A program made the position numbers and the translations under genes. From Geobacter sp. (GTDB lineage Bacteria; Desulfobacterota; Desulfuromonadia; Geobacterales; Geobacteraceae): a DNA stretch of 64,000 bases. Below, piece by piece: positions 45,275 to 57,647 of this stretch (the stretch's first letter is position 1; every line of letters begins with the position of its first letter). Below the pieces are notes generated by a model. The model was given only the letters and a program-made list of their open reading frames with translations. It made no database searches and was not told the DNA's origin. The stretch is from the NCBI GenBank assembly GCA_003314535.1, contig POSG01000010.1, positions 25,961 through 89,960 on the forward strand, in the 5' to 3' direction.

Positions 45275-45719
45275 GTATTTATCCTTTCCCAGTATACTAT
45301 GACTGTCAAAACATAAAACTCACAACCAGAGACATCAGCACATGATCGTGCATACAAAACAACGTGTTACGTATTCGCGACATAAAATCACGGGCACATT
45401 GCGATGTCAAATAAAATTATCATTCTAAGCCCAGCAGGTTTACTGCATAAATCAACTCACATAATTTGCAAATTTTCCTTCACCCCTTCAATAACTAAAT
45501 GATCTGTTCAAAGATTCCATCAACAGCTAGATTAAGATCATAAAATGAGATCATGATTATTTTGAGCATTACTGCCAGGCAGTTCAAAATAAATAGACGG
45601 TCATTCACCCTCCAGGCACAGCCCAGTTGGCGCCGAATTCTCTATGGCATACCAATCGTAAAATAACTGCACGGCAAACCTGTTTCGCATTGACTGCATT
45701 TCTCGAAAAAGTGACGACC
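45275..45719. other. AT-rich intergenic region upstream of the fadL-like gene
   Basis: About 445 bases with no gene. It contains a promoter-like TTGACA, 18 bases, TTTATG on the minus strand (around 45385-45415) and a cluster of AGATCAT motifs, listed separately. The composition is markedly AT-rich compared with both neighbours. Confidence 0.6.
45499..45554. promoter_or_regulatory. Candidate operator: repeated AGATCAT motifs
   Basis: ATGATCT at 45499-45505 faces AGATCAT at 45535-45541, and a second AGATCAT follows at 45548-45554, 13 bases on. The arrangement looks like a regulator-binding array, but which flanking gene it serves is unknown. Confidence 0.3.
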
Positions 45720-47111
45720 CTATTTGCCGCAGTTTCTGATATGGTCAAACTTCTTCCTCAGGGCGGTCAAATCAAACAGGCGGTAATGCTCGGAATCGTA
45801 AAAAGCCTTGCGGTAGGACGAATTGAATTTGTATGCAAGATAAGCGGCGGTCGGACTTTTCGTAACCCAAAGGGTCGACAAAGATCTCGCCAGCGTTGCC
45901 AACGGGCGGTAGTATTCGCTGCGCAGATAGGTGAACCCCTCGTATACTTCATCTATGCTCATGTTGGCAGGCGCGAAGAGCATCTTGGTGAAGCGGTATT
46001 CCGCCCAGTCCTCCGGAAAGTTGGTCGCCAGAATCCGCCCCTTCCTTTCCAGGGATTCCCACAGGGCGGTGCCAGGCAAGGGAGTAGGTTTCGTGACCTG
46101 AATTACGTCGATCCCGGAAGATTTTATAAATTCCAGAGTCCGCGGAAAAACCGAGACATCATCAGTGTCACCGCCAAGGACAAAAGCGCCGAGGACCGCA
46201 ATTCCGCCTTTCCTGATGCGCGCGATCAACTCGTGGTACCGCTTGCCGGCAAGCCGGTCCAGGTTGACCGACTTTCGGAAAGAACTGAGAGTTTCCGGCT
46301 GCACGGATTCCATCCCGATGAAAATAACCTTCAATCCCGCCTTTGCGGCAAGTCGAATGAGTTCGGGGTCTTCACCGAACATGAGTGAAGACTGGGCGAA
46401 GAAAATTTTCTTGATCCCCTGAGCGATAACGGCCTGAAAAAACGAATACGCCCAGTCACGGTCCTTTTTGCCGAAACCGATCAGGTTATCGTCAGTGATG
46501 AGAACCAGCTTCTGTGGTATCTGCCGCAATTCGTCCAACACAGATTCCAGCGGACGCCTGCGAAATGCCTGCCCGTTGAAAGCAGTGACCGAACAGAAAG
46601 AGCAGTTCAGCGGACACCCCCGAGAAGTCTGAATAGAGCCCCAGCGGTAATGCTCTTCCCGGAGAATATCCCTTCTTGGCATGGGCAAATCGTCCATGCA
46701 CGGCCGGGCGCCGACGTACCGCCTGGCCAGTTGCCCCGCTTCGAAGTCCCTCAGGACCTCGGGCCATATGGCCTCGGCTTCTCCAATAACCACGGAATCG
46801 CAGTAACGCTCCGCCTCTTCAGGCATCATCGATACGTGTATGCCACCCATTATCACTGGAATTCCACGCTTTCGATATTCGGATGCTATTTTGTACCCTC
46901 TGTACACGGAAGCAGTATAAGCAGTTATTCCGACAATATCAGCAGGTCTATACTCAAATGCTTTGACATTTTCATCAATAACATCAATCTCATAGTTACT
47001 GGGAGTTACCGCAGCCAAATAAGGCAGGTTCAGAGGAGGCCAGGAAGTGCCCCTGACATTGCCAAGGCCTTTATGCTCATTGGATGGATTAATTAACAAT
47101 AATCTTGGCAT
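45720..47111 (-). CDS. B12-binding-domain radical SAM protein
   Basis: 463 aa from the ATG at 47111 (AAGG about ten bases upstream). The N-terminal cobalamin-binding-like domain (about 1-140) starts MPRLLLINPSN and includes GITAYTASVYRGYKIA and VIMGGIHVSMMPEEAE. The radical SAM core has TSRGCPLNCSFCSV (CxxxCxxC) and GLKVIFIGMESVQPET. A C-terminal segment of about 120 residues is rich in Tyr and Phe and resembles the DUF4070-type tails of cobalamin-dependent methylases. The substrate is unknown. It is divergent from a SAM methyltransferase gene. Confidence 0.9.
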   Translation of the reverse strand: MPRLLLINPSNEHKGLGNVRGTSWPPLNLPYLAAVTPSNYEIDVIDENVKAFEYRPADIVGITAYTASVYRGYKIASEYRKRGIPVIMGGIHVSMMPEEAERYCDSVVIGEAEAIWPEVLRDFEAGQLARRYVGARPCMDDLPMPRRDILREEHYRWGSIQTSRGCPLNCSFCSVTAFNGQAFRRRPLESVLDELRQIPQKLVLITDDNLIGFGKKDRDWAYSFFQAVIAQGIKKIFFAQSSLMFGEDPELIRLAAKAGLKVIFIGMESVQPETLSSFRKSVNLDRLAGKRYHELIARIRKGGIAVLGAFVLGGDTDDVSVFPRTLEFIKSSGIDVIQVTKPTPLPGTALWESLERKGRILATNFPEDWAEYRFTKMLFAPANMSIDEVYEGFTYLRSEYYRPLATLARSLSTLWVTKSPTAAYLAYKFNSSYRKAFYDSEHYRLFDLTALRKKFDHIRNCGK

Positions 47112-47318
47112 TATAATCAATACCTTGTGTTGATATGCGCCATATTAGTGCGAAGCTAGGACATATAACCAAATATCAAGTGCCAGAGTCAACAAAAAGG
47201 TCGTTTCTGCAGATAATTGTCTTGTGCAAAAAGATTTTGTAATGCTATAAGAAGTTTCTGATTTTCTACAACAGCCTCGTTGACGAGATGCAACAAAACG
47301 GGAGAAGCGCAACGAACA

Positions 47319-48137
47319 ATGATAGAGAAAAAGTACCTCATGGAAAACGAGCAGGAAATCGCCCGCCTGGAATTGAAGACCGATGCCGCCACCATGGAAA
47401 ACCAGGTTCTCTGGGCGGGGCTAAAACCGGGCATGCGTGTTGCCGACGTCGGTTGCGGATCAGGAATAACCACTTCGATCCTTTACGAATTGGTTCAACC
47501 AGGAGGAACGGTCGTCGGGATGGATTCCTCTCAGGAGAGAATACAGCATGCAACTGACAAATATGGCCGTGAGGGAGTCAGTTTTGTTTCCAGGGACGTA
47601 ACCGGCCCCCTCGGCGACCTGGGAAGCTTCGACTTCGCATGGGTGAGGTTTCTCCTCGAATACCATCGTTCCAACAGTTTCGAAATCGTGAAAAATATTT
47701 CAGGGATCCTCAAACCCGGCGGCATCCTGTGCCTTATCGACCTTGACAACAACTGCCTCTGCCATCACGGACTATCCGCAAAGATGGAAAAAACCATCAA
47801 TGCAGTCGTAAAAATCCTTGAAGAAAAAGGAAATTTCGATCCTTTTGTCGGCAGGAAGCTGTATTCCTTCCTTTATGATCTTGGCTACGAAGATATCCAG
47901 GCAAGCGTTGCAGCGCATCACCTGATCTACGGCGAACTGAATGACGTCGACGCTTTCAATTGGTTGAAGAAAGTGGAAGTCATAGCAAGAACAGTGAAAT
48001 ATCCATTTGAGGAATACGAGGGTGGATATGATGAGTTCCTCAACGAATTCAAGCAGTTTTTCAAGAGCAAAAGACGGTTCACCTATACGCCGGTCATTTC
48101 CTGCCGAGGCATAAAACCGGAAGGCGGAGATAAATGA
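47319..48137 (+). CDS. SAM-dependent class I methyltransferase
   Basis: 272 aa from the ATG at 47319. The Rossmann methyltransferase motifs are clear: GMRVADVGCGSGITTSILYE (motif I, about residues 38-57), VVGMDSS (motif II), DFAWVRFLLEY and LKPGGILCLIDLDNN. The C-terminal half is larger than in UbiE-type enzymes and is probably a substrate-binding cap. The substrate is not known. It is divergent from the radical SAM gene, and its 3' end faces the HD-GYP gene, with 21 bases between them. Confidence 0.88.
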   Translation: MIEKKYLMENEQEIARLELKTDAATMENQVLWAGLKPGMRVADVGCGSGITTSILYELVQPGGTVVGMDSSQERIQHATDKYGREGVSFVSRDVTGPLGDLGSFDFAWVRFLLEYHRSNSFEIVKNISGILKPGGILCLIDLDNNCLCHHGLSAKMEKTINAVVKILEEKGNFDPFVGRKLYSFLYDLGYEDIQASVAAHHLIYGELNDVDAFNWLKKVEVIARTVKYPFEEYEGGYDEFLNEFKQFFKSKRRFTYTPVISCRGIKPEGGDK

Positions 48138-48158
48138 TCGAATGCCGACTAGCCCGAT

Positions 48159-50291
48159 TTATTCAGCGGCACCAGCCTTTTTCTGATCAGTCCGAACCAA
48201 AAAAACACCCGAATCATTCAAAGAAGGCGCAACCCCAAGCAATGGCCCGGAATTCTCCGTTCCATGAAACATCTCCTTCACCCCATTCCCGGTTTTTCCA
48301 GCATCCGCAACCGCGTCGGCCACGGCACGGAACGGAATCTTCCTGACGTTGTCCACTGCATACAAGAGACCTGAAGAACCTTCATTCCGGCAGCCAAAAT
48401 TCTCCTTCAGGTAGTAGACAAACGCGTCAATTATCCCGCTGTCGAAATGGGTTCCCCTCTTCTCCTCCAGAAGCTTCAATGCTTCAGCAAACGGCATGGG
48501 ATCCCGGTAATGACGCTTTGAAGTAATTGCCTCGAAGAAATCTGCCACTGCAATGATTTTCGCGCCGTAAGGGATCTCATCTCCCTTCAACCCCAGTGGA
48601 TAGCCTGACCCGTCAATTTTTTCATGATGACTGGCGGCTGCCTCCGGCACCTGTTGATATATTCCCTTGAAGTTGATCTGGCCCAGTATTTCGCGTGTTT
48701 TTGACGCATGGGCCTTTACCTGGTTGTACTCATCATCGGTCAGTGCGCCATCCTTCTTGAGAATGGAATCAGGTATGCCGATTTTCCCGTAGTCATGCAG
48801 CAGAGATGCAACGCGCACCATTTCGGTGAAATCCTTCGAAAGCCCCAACTCCGTGCAAATTGCCACGGCATATTCCGTTACCCGTTCCGCATGACCGGCG
48901 GTAAGATTGTCGCGGGCATCGATGCTTGCGGCCAGAGTCTGAAGCGTTGACTGGAACTGCCGCTCCCTCTCCTCGTTCAGTATCGCGTTCCGGATACTTA
49001 TGCCGATCAGCGGCGCAATACCCATCAAAAGGCTCATGTCGCTCTGAATCAGCGCTTTCTTTGTTTCCAGATTGTCAACTGCCAGGATGCCGATTGACTC
49101 GCCCTCACAAATGATCGGGCAGCAGACAAACGACTGAGTCCCGATTTTTTTAGCGAAAGCCAGGCTTGCGGCAGACAGGTTTGGCGCAATTTCGGAGAAA
49201 TCATTGATCAGAAAGGATCTCTGATTGCGGAAAGAGATGACGAACACGCCTTTCGAGTCAGGTCTGTCAACATGGAATTTCGTATTCTTAAGGAAACCGG
49301 CAAGCTCATCGGAATAACCGAAGCCGGCACGGAATTCCAGGACGGTCCGTTCGGAGTTTATCAGCAATATCATGCCGCGATCATAATCAAGCCGGTCCTT
49401 GAGCACCTGGATAACGTTTGCCAGGATATGGTCCACATCAGGTTGCCTGCTGATAACCTGGCCGATGTCGTTTACCAGGCATGCATTATTGTAATTGACG
49501 CTTGTCTGTTCAAGGAGCTTGTCAGTTGAGTCCCACAAATTTCCAACGCTTGCGCTAAGCTCCTTAATCTCCATCCGGGAAGAAATGTAATGGAAGAGAA
49601 GTACCAGGGAGAGCGACAGGGGAGCTATGTAGGCAACCGCACGCGAATGGAGCAGAAAGAATGACGCAAGGCACCCAAGCAAGAGGAGCAGGGTTGCATA
49701 ATTGCTGATCCGTCTCCAGTTTGCCGCTGGTGACTTCTGCCACGTGATCGTATACCTGCAAACTTTTCCGCCGGAAAAAATGCACTCTGAATGCTCGATT
49801 ATCGGCAGGCGATAATTGAATCCCAGAACAATAGCCTCAAAGCAGCCCATCCGGTTATCGCATTGGTAAGGCCTCTCAGTCACGCCTGGATGGGGGGTGA
49901 CAACAACCTCGACTTTGTTCTGGGACAGCTTCCTGGAATTGTATGTGGAAGATCGAGTGAAATTTCTGGAAGCATCCCCTATCATCTCGAACACCCTGGC
50001 CGGGCCCACCATTCCCAGTGCATACTGTCTCATAATGCCGATCGCATCCGGAGAAGAAGCATACCTCCCCGCCTCACGGGCTATCTTCGGATTTCCCGTC
50101 AGCTGGACAATTCTCTCGTAAAAGAGATCAACCTGCTCCTGGCTGAACCAGTGTCCTTCGTCTTCTACCTGATACAACTCCATCCCGGCATAATTAAGCA
50201 GCTCCATGACATTAACATGGCTGTAATTCCGCTTTATAAGCTTGATAAACGTATTTATGATCCTGCTGTTATATAGTTGATGATCATTCAT
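48159..50291 (-). CDS. HD-GYP phosphodiesterase with V4R-like N-terminal region and GAF domain
   Basis: 710 aa. The first ~185 residues form a sensor-like region whose end (HSECIFSGGKVCRYTITW) resembles the cysteine-bearing close of V4R domains. Two membrane helices (about 195-230) follow, then a GAF domain (about 280-430) and an HD-GYP domain (about 440-650). The latter has LLHDYGKIGIPDSI, SHHEKIDGSGYPLGL and KRGTHFDSGI intact. It probably hydrolyses c-di-GMP in response to a ligand. The last ~60 residues are unrelated and variable. It lies directly downstream of the PilZ-domain gene. Confidence 0.88.
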   Translation of the reverse strand: MNDHQLYNSRIINTFIKLIKRNYSHVNVMELLNYAGMELYQVEDEGHWFSQEQVDLFYERIVQLTGNPKIAREAGRYASSPDAIGIMRQYALGMVGPARVFEMIGDASRNFTRSSTYNSRKLSQNKVEVVVTPHPGVTERPYQCDNRMGCFEAIVLGFNYRLPIIEHSECIFSGGKVCRYTITWQKSPAANWRRISNYATLLLLLGCLASFFLLHSRAVAYIAPLSLSLVLLFHYISSRMEIKELSASVGNLWDSTDKLLEQTSVNYNNACLVNDIGQVISRQPDVDHILANVIQVLKDRLDYDRGMILLINSERTVLEFRAGFGYSDELAGFLKNTKFHVDRPDSKGVFVISFRNQRSFLINDFSEIAPNLSAASLAFAKKIGTQSFVCCPIICEGESIGILAVDNLETKKALIQSDMSLLMGIAPLIGISIRNAILNEERERQFQSTLQTLAASIDARDNLTAGHAERVTEYAVAICTELGLSKDFTEMVRVASLLHDYGKIGIPDSILKKDGALTDDEYNQVKAHASKTREILGQINFKGIYQQVPEAAASHHEKIDGSGYPLGLKGDEIPYGAKIIAVADFFEAITSKRHYRDPMPFAEALKLLEEKRGTHFDSGIIDAFVYYLKENFGCRNEGSSGLLYAVDNVRKIPFRAVADAVADAGKTGNGVKEMFHGTENSGPLLGVAPSLNDSGVFLVRTDQKKAGAAE

Positions 50292-50308
50292 ACGATAAAA
50301 ACCGACTT

Positions 50309-52390
50309 TCAGTATTTTGCCACACGACCATGAAATCGGCTCATGTAACCTAGATATTCTGCACCGGATTCCTGAACATTTAATATCCAGAGATTGTACT
50401 TTTTCTTGTAATGTATGAGCTTGTTGTCCGCATATTCAACCGGGTAAAGGAGAACGGGAATATTTTCATAGTCGTAATATTTGGAGAGGAAAGACAGAAT
50501 TGAAAAGAGCGTGCCCTTCGGAAGATCATCAGGATCAATAATCATGGCTGTTATAGAGCACGTCAACTCTGACAGGTTCAACCCGATATCAGACACGTTC
50601 ACAATGAAAACCGCCTTCAAGGTGTCACCATTCTTGAGAGAGAAGATAGTGCGCTCTTTCCGGAATCCTGCCTTCCTATATTCCCCTCCCAACTCTTCAT
50701 CATCCGGCACTCCACTGTCCAGATCAAAAGCAGACACCAGCAAGCCACCCGAAACGTGGCTGTACCACCCCTCAAATTCCAGAAGTTCATCCGGCTTGGA
50801 TTTTGCCAGATTCCAAGCGCCGGACAAGTCCCACTGGTCGCATTCGGAAGATCTCTCGTAGTGGAAGTATGCAAACTGGTCAATTGAACAGCCCTTGGGA
50901 TCATCAAGGTAATGCGCAAAATCACCAAAAACATGCTTGGGAAAACGATTATCGAAACGATAGTAGCAAAGAACAAAATCCATGTGTGCCGAATAGAGGT
51001 TGTGCGAATCATTGATTGCATGGCTGATCTGATTCAGGACGACGAGCCCGGCACGCAGCGACTGTGACTTGTGTGCGGCGTGATGGTGGATAAGCCAGGT
51101 ATTGCCGCAGAACCGGAGCATTGCCATGTGGCCGTATATTACGCCGCAGGATTGGTAAACGAAGTGCCGGGCAATACGCGGATTTCCGTTGTACAGCTTT
51201 TCATAGGTTTCCCTGAAAACCTCCTTGTTGGCTTCAATAACGGCATATTTTTCCGGATAGACAAAACCGGTCTGGAAAAAAAGGCCCCACAGGGATTCCA
51301 TATCCACTTTGTTGCATACATAGGAATTCTCGTCCGAGGCTTGGTGCAGAAGGGCCAAAAGCTTCATGTGTTCCCCGATGTCCGCATCCAGAATGGCCAG
51401 ACCGCACCTGACCATGCTTTTTCCATTCTTTTCCCCGATGTTCAGTCGATATACGACCTGAGCCCTGCAACTGAAGGTGAAGATATTTGCAAGGTCAAGG
51501 CGCAATTCGGGAATCACTCTGCCCGGCATCAGTACCGCGCTGTCTTCCCGCTCCTCGACAGAAAAACCGGAACCGGAGATGTCGATGACTTTCAGGTTGA
51601 CCATCCTGCCGGTAAGCGGATCATCGAACACCACATTCGGCGAAGGCACCAGACGGTGCCGGGGACTTCGGTGGTCCTTAGGCTTAAAACGCCTGATTTG
51701 GGAGAGCAGGGGCTTGAGAACAAATGACCGTTTCCGGTGGCCACAAGTCTGTTTGATTATCGCACAATCACCTGAATAGAGAATTTGTTGCCCTTTTCTG
51801 AAAATCAGATGCACCGGTGATTCAGGGACAACCCACTGGAAGGATTGGGGAGGATTGCATTCTATCAGAATACGGAACGAAGCGGGGCTGAAGTCGCTAA
51901 GTTCCCCACTGAACATGGCTCCATTTTGAATAAGCAGGGCATCGACCCCTGAACATCTGAAACGGGAAATTCTTCGGGAACTCAGCTCGGTGCATTTGTC
52001 GGGAAGCAGAAAGATTATACCCTGTGACGTAACATCAACAAGCCGTGCCTTTACATGAAGCGGCTCGTGGGGATCCGGAACTATGAAACTTTCGTATCGG
52101 TAGGTTTTGAGCTTTTGTTCCAGGCTTTCAAACTGAACCCAGACACACTCCAGCTTGGCATCCAAACATGGCTGGGGTTTTGCTTTGAGTGTGATTGTAG
52201 TGTCGTACTTGGAATGCTTGAGGTTGACGAGAATTGTCTCGTCTTTGAAGTTGAGATAGTTCAGCATGTTAACGAGATGCTTTCTGCTGACATCTCTCTT
52301 CTTCCGGGCGCAGATTGTCGTTGGATCATCCCCCGGTGCGGCGTTTTCCAAAGCTGTAATAGCGTTGCATGTGCCGCTAGCTTCGAACAA
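50309..52390 (-). CDS. PilZ-domain protein with uncharacterised N- and C-terminal regions
   Basis: 693 aa. The TTG start at 52390 has GGAGGG seven bases upstream, better than any internal ATG. Residues about 55-230 look like a YcgR-type N-terminal region, ending in strands. A PilZ domain (about 235-360) has RSPRHRLVPSPNVVF (c-di-GMP-binding arginines) and VIDISGSGFSVEE. The C-terminal ~310 residues read like an acetyltransferase-like fold, with FVYPEKYAVIEANKEVFRE, SCGVIYGHMAMLRF and LIHHHAAHK. I do not recognise this region precisely. It lies 17 bases upstream of an HD-GYP gene, suggesting a c-di-GMP effector and its eraser. Confidence 0.8.
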   Translation of the reverse strand: MFEASGTCNAITALENAAPGDDPTTICARKKRDVSRKHLVNMLNYLNFKDETILVNLKHSKYDTTITLKAKPQPCLDAKLECVWVQFESLEQKLKTYRYESFIVPDPHEPLHVKARLVDVTSQGIIFLLPDKCTELSSRRISRFRCSGVDALLIQNGAMFSGELSDFSPASFRILIECNPPQSFQWVVPESPVHLIFRKGQQILYSGDCAIIKQTCGHRKRSFVLKPLLSQIRRFKPKDHRSPRHRLVPSPNVVFDDPLTGRMVNLKVIDISGSGFSVEEREDSAVLMPGRVIPELRLDLANIFTFSCRAQVVYRLNIGEKNGKSMVRCGLAILDADIGEHMKLLALLHQASDENSYVCNKVDMESLWGLFFQTGFVYPEKYAVIEANKEVFRETYEKLYNGNPRIARHFVYQSCGVIYGHMAMLRFCGNTWLIHHHAAHKSQSLRAGLVVLNQISHAINDSHNLYSAHMDFVLCYYRFDNRFPKHVFGDFAHYLDDPKGCSIDQFAYFHYERSSECDQWDLSGAWNLAKSKPDELLEFEGWYSHVSGGLLVSAFDLDSGVPDDEELGGEYRKAGFRKERTIFSLKNGDTLKAVFIVNVSDIGLNLSELTCSITAMIIDPDDLPKGTLFSILSFLSKYYDYENIPVLLYPVEYADNKLIHYKKKYNLWILNVQESGAEYLGYMSRFHGRVAKY

Positions 52391-52708
52391 ATCATTCCCT
52401 CCAGTACGTACGGCATCTTCAGGAAACAGTCACCCGCATGATTCGATGCACCATACCGCCTGCAATTCAATGCAGGCCGTGGAGCCGTCGATACAAGTAA
52501 CCTATTTTCTCATTAGCATATTAGCTTCTTCATTTACCACAAAAGATTTGTATGTGCAAGCAGTGAATTTTAATAGGTTTACATCTCCTCATATTACATT
52601 GCGTGAATATAATTTTTCATGAGCATATCATGCCTTGTTTCTGCTCTCATAACGCAAAAAAGGCGGGTTTCCCCGCCTTTTTCCTGCCCTGTCATATAGC
52701 CCCGAATG
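52391..52708. other. AT-rich intergenic region before the atp operon end
   Basis: About 320 bases between the PilZ-protein start and atpC. Apart from the terminator at 52657-52682 and the leader of the PilZ gene it contains no supported gene. Confidence 0.5.
52657..52682 (-). terminator. Intrinsic terminator of the atp operon
   Basis: A/T-flanked GGCGGG, TTTC, CCCGCC hairpin with runs of A before and T after. It is read on the minus strand downstream of atpC and works symmetrically. Confidence 0.85.
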
Positions 52709-53122
52709 TTATCTGGCCGCTCTCGACGCAACCTGCACCCTGATAAGCGCCCGCTGCAAGGCTGCTTCGTACACTATGAAATCCCTGTCTTCGCGGGAAA
52801 GTTTTCTTAGAGCCTCTTCGGCGCGTCCCAATGCTGCCCTGGCGCGCTCGAGATCGATTTCGTCGGCTCTTTCCGCTGTTTCCACAAGTATGGTTATACG
52901 GTCGTCCGCTACTTCAAAGTAGCCCCAATTCAGCGCTAGGTGGTTGATTTTTCCGTCCTTGGAATATACAAGCTCACCGATCTTCAATGAGGTGAGGAAG
53001 GCGGCATGCCCCGGGAGAACGGTAAATTCGCCGAGAACACCGGATGCGGTTACCATATCCACTTCTTCCGTGAGGACTTTCCTGTATGGTGTTACCAGTT
53101 CGAGCTGCAGTTTTTCCGCCAT
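52709..53122 (-). CDS. atpC: ATP synthase F1 epsilon subunit
   Basis: 137 aa, the typical length. The N-terminal beta sandwich starts LQLELVTPYRKVLTEEVDMV and includes GEFTVLPGHAAFLTSLKIGE. The C-terminal two helices contain DEIDLERARAALGRAEEALR. The epsilon subunit couples rotation of the central stalk to the c ring and regulates ATPase activity. It is the last gene of the operon. Confidence 0.96.
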   Translation of the reverse strand: MAEKLQLELVTPYRKVLTEEVDMVTASGVLGEFTVLPGHAAFLTSLKIGELVYSKDGKINHLALNWGYFEVADDRITILVETAERADEIDLERARAALGRAEEALRKLSREDRDFIVYEAALQRALIRVQVASRAAR

Positions 53123-53208
53123 GTATAAATCCTTACCGGGCGTCTTCCGGATTGCCGAAAGCGTCTTTCTCCCCTTAGCCTTTTGCCCCTCTTTTATTTT
53201 CCTTCAGA

Positions 53209-54690
<1,482 letters not shown>

Positions 54691-54699
54691 TCAGCTTGA

Positions 54700-55563
54700 T
54701 CAGGCCTTGATAGACTCGGCGCCCGAGATGATCTCCATCAGTTCAGTGGTAATGGCGGCCTGCCTTGCGCGGTTATACTGCAGCGTCAGCTTTCCTATCA
54801 TCTCCGTTGCATTCTTGGACGCACTGTCCATGGCAGTCATCCTGGCTCCGTGCTCCGAAGCGACGGATTCAAGCATTGCGTGGAAAACCTGGACCTCGAT
54901 ATGCTTCGGGAACAGTTCGGTCAGCAGCTCCTCTTTCGAAGGCTCATAGATCGCCTCCATGAGAAACTCATCTTCAGTGCCCTTCGGAGCCTCGATCGGG
55001 AGCAGCCTTTTCAGGGTTATGTCTTGGGACATGACGCTCCTGAAAGCATTGTACAGGAGAAACACCTCATCGTATTCATCGGCCATGTAACCTTCTATCA
55101 GTTCCTGCCCGATAAGCGCGGCCTCCTGATAGTTGAGTGTGGACAGGATGTTGGAATAATTTTTCCGGATCGTTGCACGCCTCCGGAGATATTCGTGTCC
55201 TTTCCTGCCGATGGTGAGAACGGTAATCTCGCTGTATCGTGAAGTGTTTTCACGAATGAATCCTTCCGCTGCCTTGCAGATGTTGGCATTAAACCCGCCA
55301 CACAGGCCTCTGTCGGAACTGATTACGATAAGAAGCGCCCGCTCCGACTTTTCCTTCTGCAGCAGAGGGTTGTCCGACTGTCCACCGCTGCCGGAAAGCC
55401 TCTGGAGAACTTCCGTGAGCTTCTGGGCATAGGGACGGGCAGCCAGCACATTCTCCTGGGCACGACGCAGCTTCGCAGCGGCGACCATTTTCATTGCCTT
55501 GGTGATCTGGCGCGTGCTTTTGACCGAATTTATTCGTTTCCTGATGTTTTTCAGGCTTGCCAT
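54700..55563 (-). CDS. atpG: ATP synthase F1 gamma subunit
   Basis: 287 aa. The N-terminal [20 protein letters not shown] and the C-terminal [20 protein letters not shown] are the two coiled-coil strands of the rotating shaft. The protein forms the central stalk of F1, turning inside the alpha-beta ring. Start and length fit the family. Confidence 0.97.
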   Translation of the reverse strand: MASLKNIRKRINSVKSTRQITKAMKMVAAAKLRRAQENVLAARPYAQKLTEVLQRLSGSGGQSDNPLLQKEKSERALLIVISSDRGLCGGFNANICKAAEGFIRENTSRYSEITVLTIGRKGHEYLRRRATIRKNYSNILSTLNYQEAALIGQELIEGYMADEYDEVFLLYNAFRSVMSQDITLKRLLPIEAPKGTEDEFLMEAIYEPSKEELLTELFPKHIEVQVFHAMLESVASEHGARMTAMDSASKNATEMIGKLTLQYNRARQAAITTELMEIISGAESIKA

Positions 55564-55583
55564 GGGGGCGGTTCCGTCCTTCT

Positions 55584-57104
<1,521 letters not shown>

Positions 57105-57647
57105 TCACCCCTTCTGTAATATATCTTGAATCTTTGTCAATTGCGTCCTGATGCTGCCGTCAAAGACCTTGTCGCCGATCCTGGTGACCACCCCGCCGAT
57201 AAGCTGCGGGTCAGCCGAAACGCTGAGGACGACTTTCTTGCCGGTCGCCTTTTCCAGGGCCGTCCGCAGTTCCGCCACCTGCTCCTCTGAAAGGGGCACG
57301 GCGGATGTCACATCGGAACGAAGAATTCCTGCCGCTTCATCAGCAAAAGACCGGTAGCTTTCCAGGATGGCGTCGAGCTGGTCGAGCCTCTTCTTGTCCA
57401 GAAGCAGCAGCAGAAAATCGCGTATGGTCATGGAGACATTGAGACGGGATGCCAGCTCTTTCACAATCTCCCGTTTCGCTTCTATCCCGTATGACGGAGC
57501 CTCGAAGAATTCGGCCGCCTCTGCGCCAGGAACGAGTGCCTGCGAAAACGCCTCGAGTTCCGAGTAATACTGTTCTACAGTTCCCTGTTCCGCGGCCACT
57601 TGGATGAGCGCCTTGGCATACCGTCGTGCAATAGCGTTCGTGCTCAA
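57105..57647 (-). CDS. atpH: ATP synthase F1 delta subunit
   Basis: 180 aa. The N-terminus reads AIARRYAKALIQVAAEQG, and the C-terminal part has VVLSVSADPQLIGGVVTRIG and GSIRTQLTKIQ, all standard for delta/OSCP. It links the F1 head to the b stator. The ATG overlaps the atpF stop by four bases. Confidence 0.96.
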   Translation of the reverse strand: MSTNAIARRYAKALIQVAAEQGTVEQYYSELEAFSQALVPGAEAAEFFEAPSYGIEAKREIVKELASRLNVSMTIRDFLLLLLDKKRLDQLDAILESYRSFADEAAGILRSDVTSAVPLSEEQVAELRTALEKATGKKVVLSVSADPQLIGGVVTRIGDKVFDGSIRTQLTKIQDILQKG

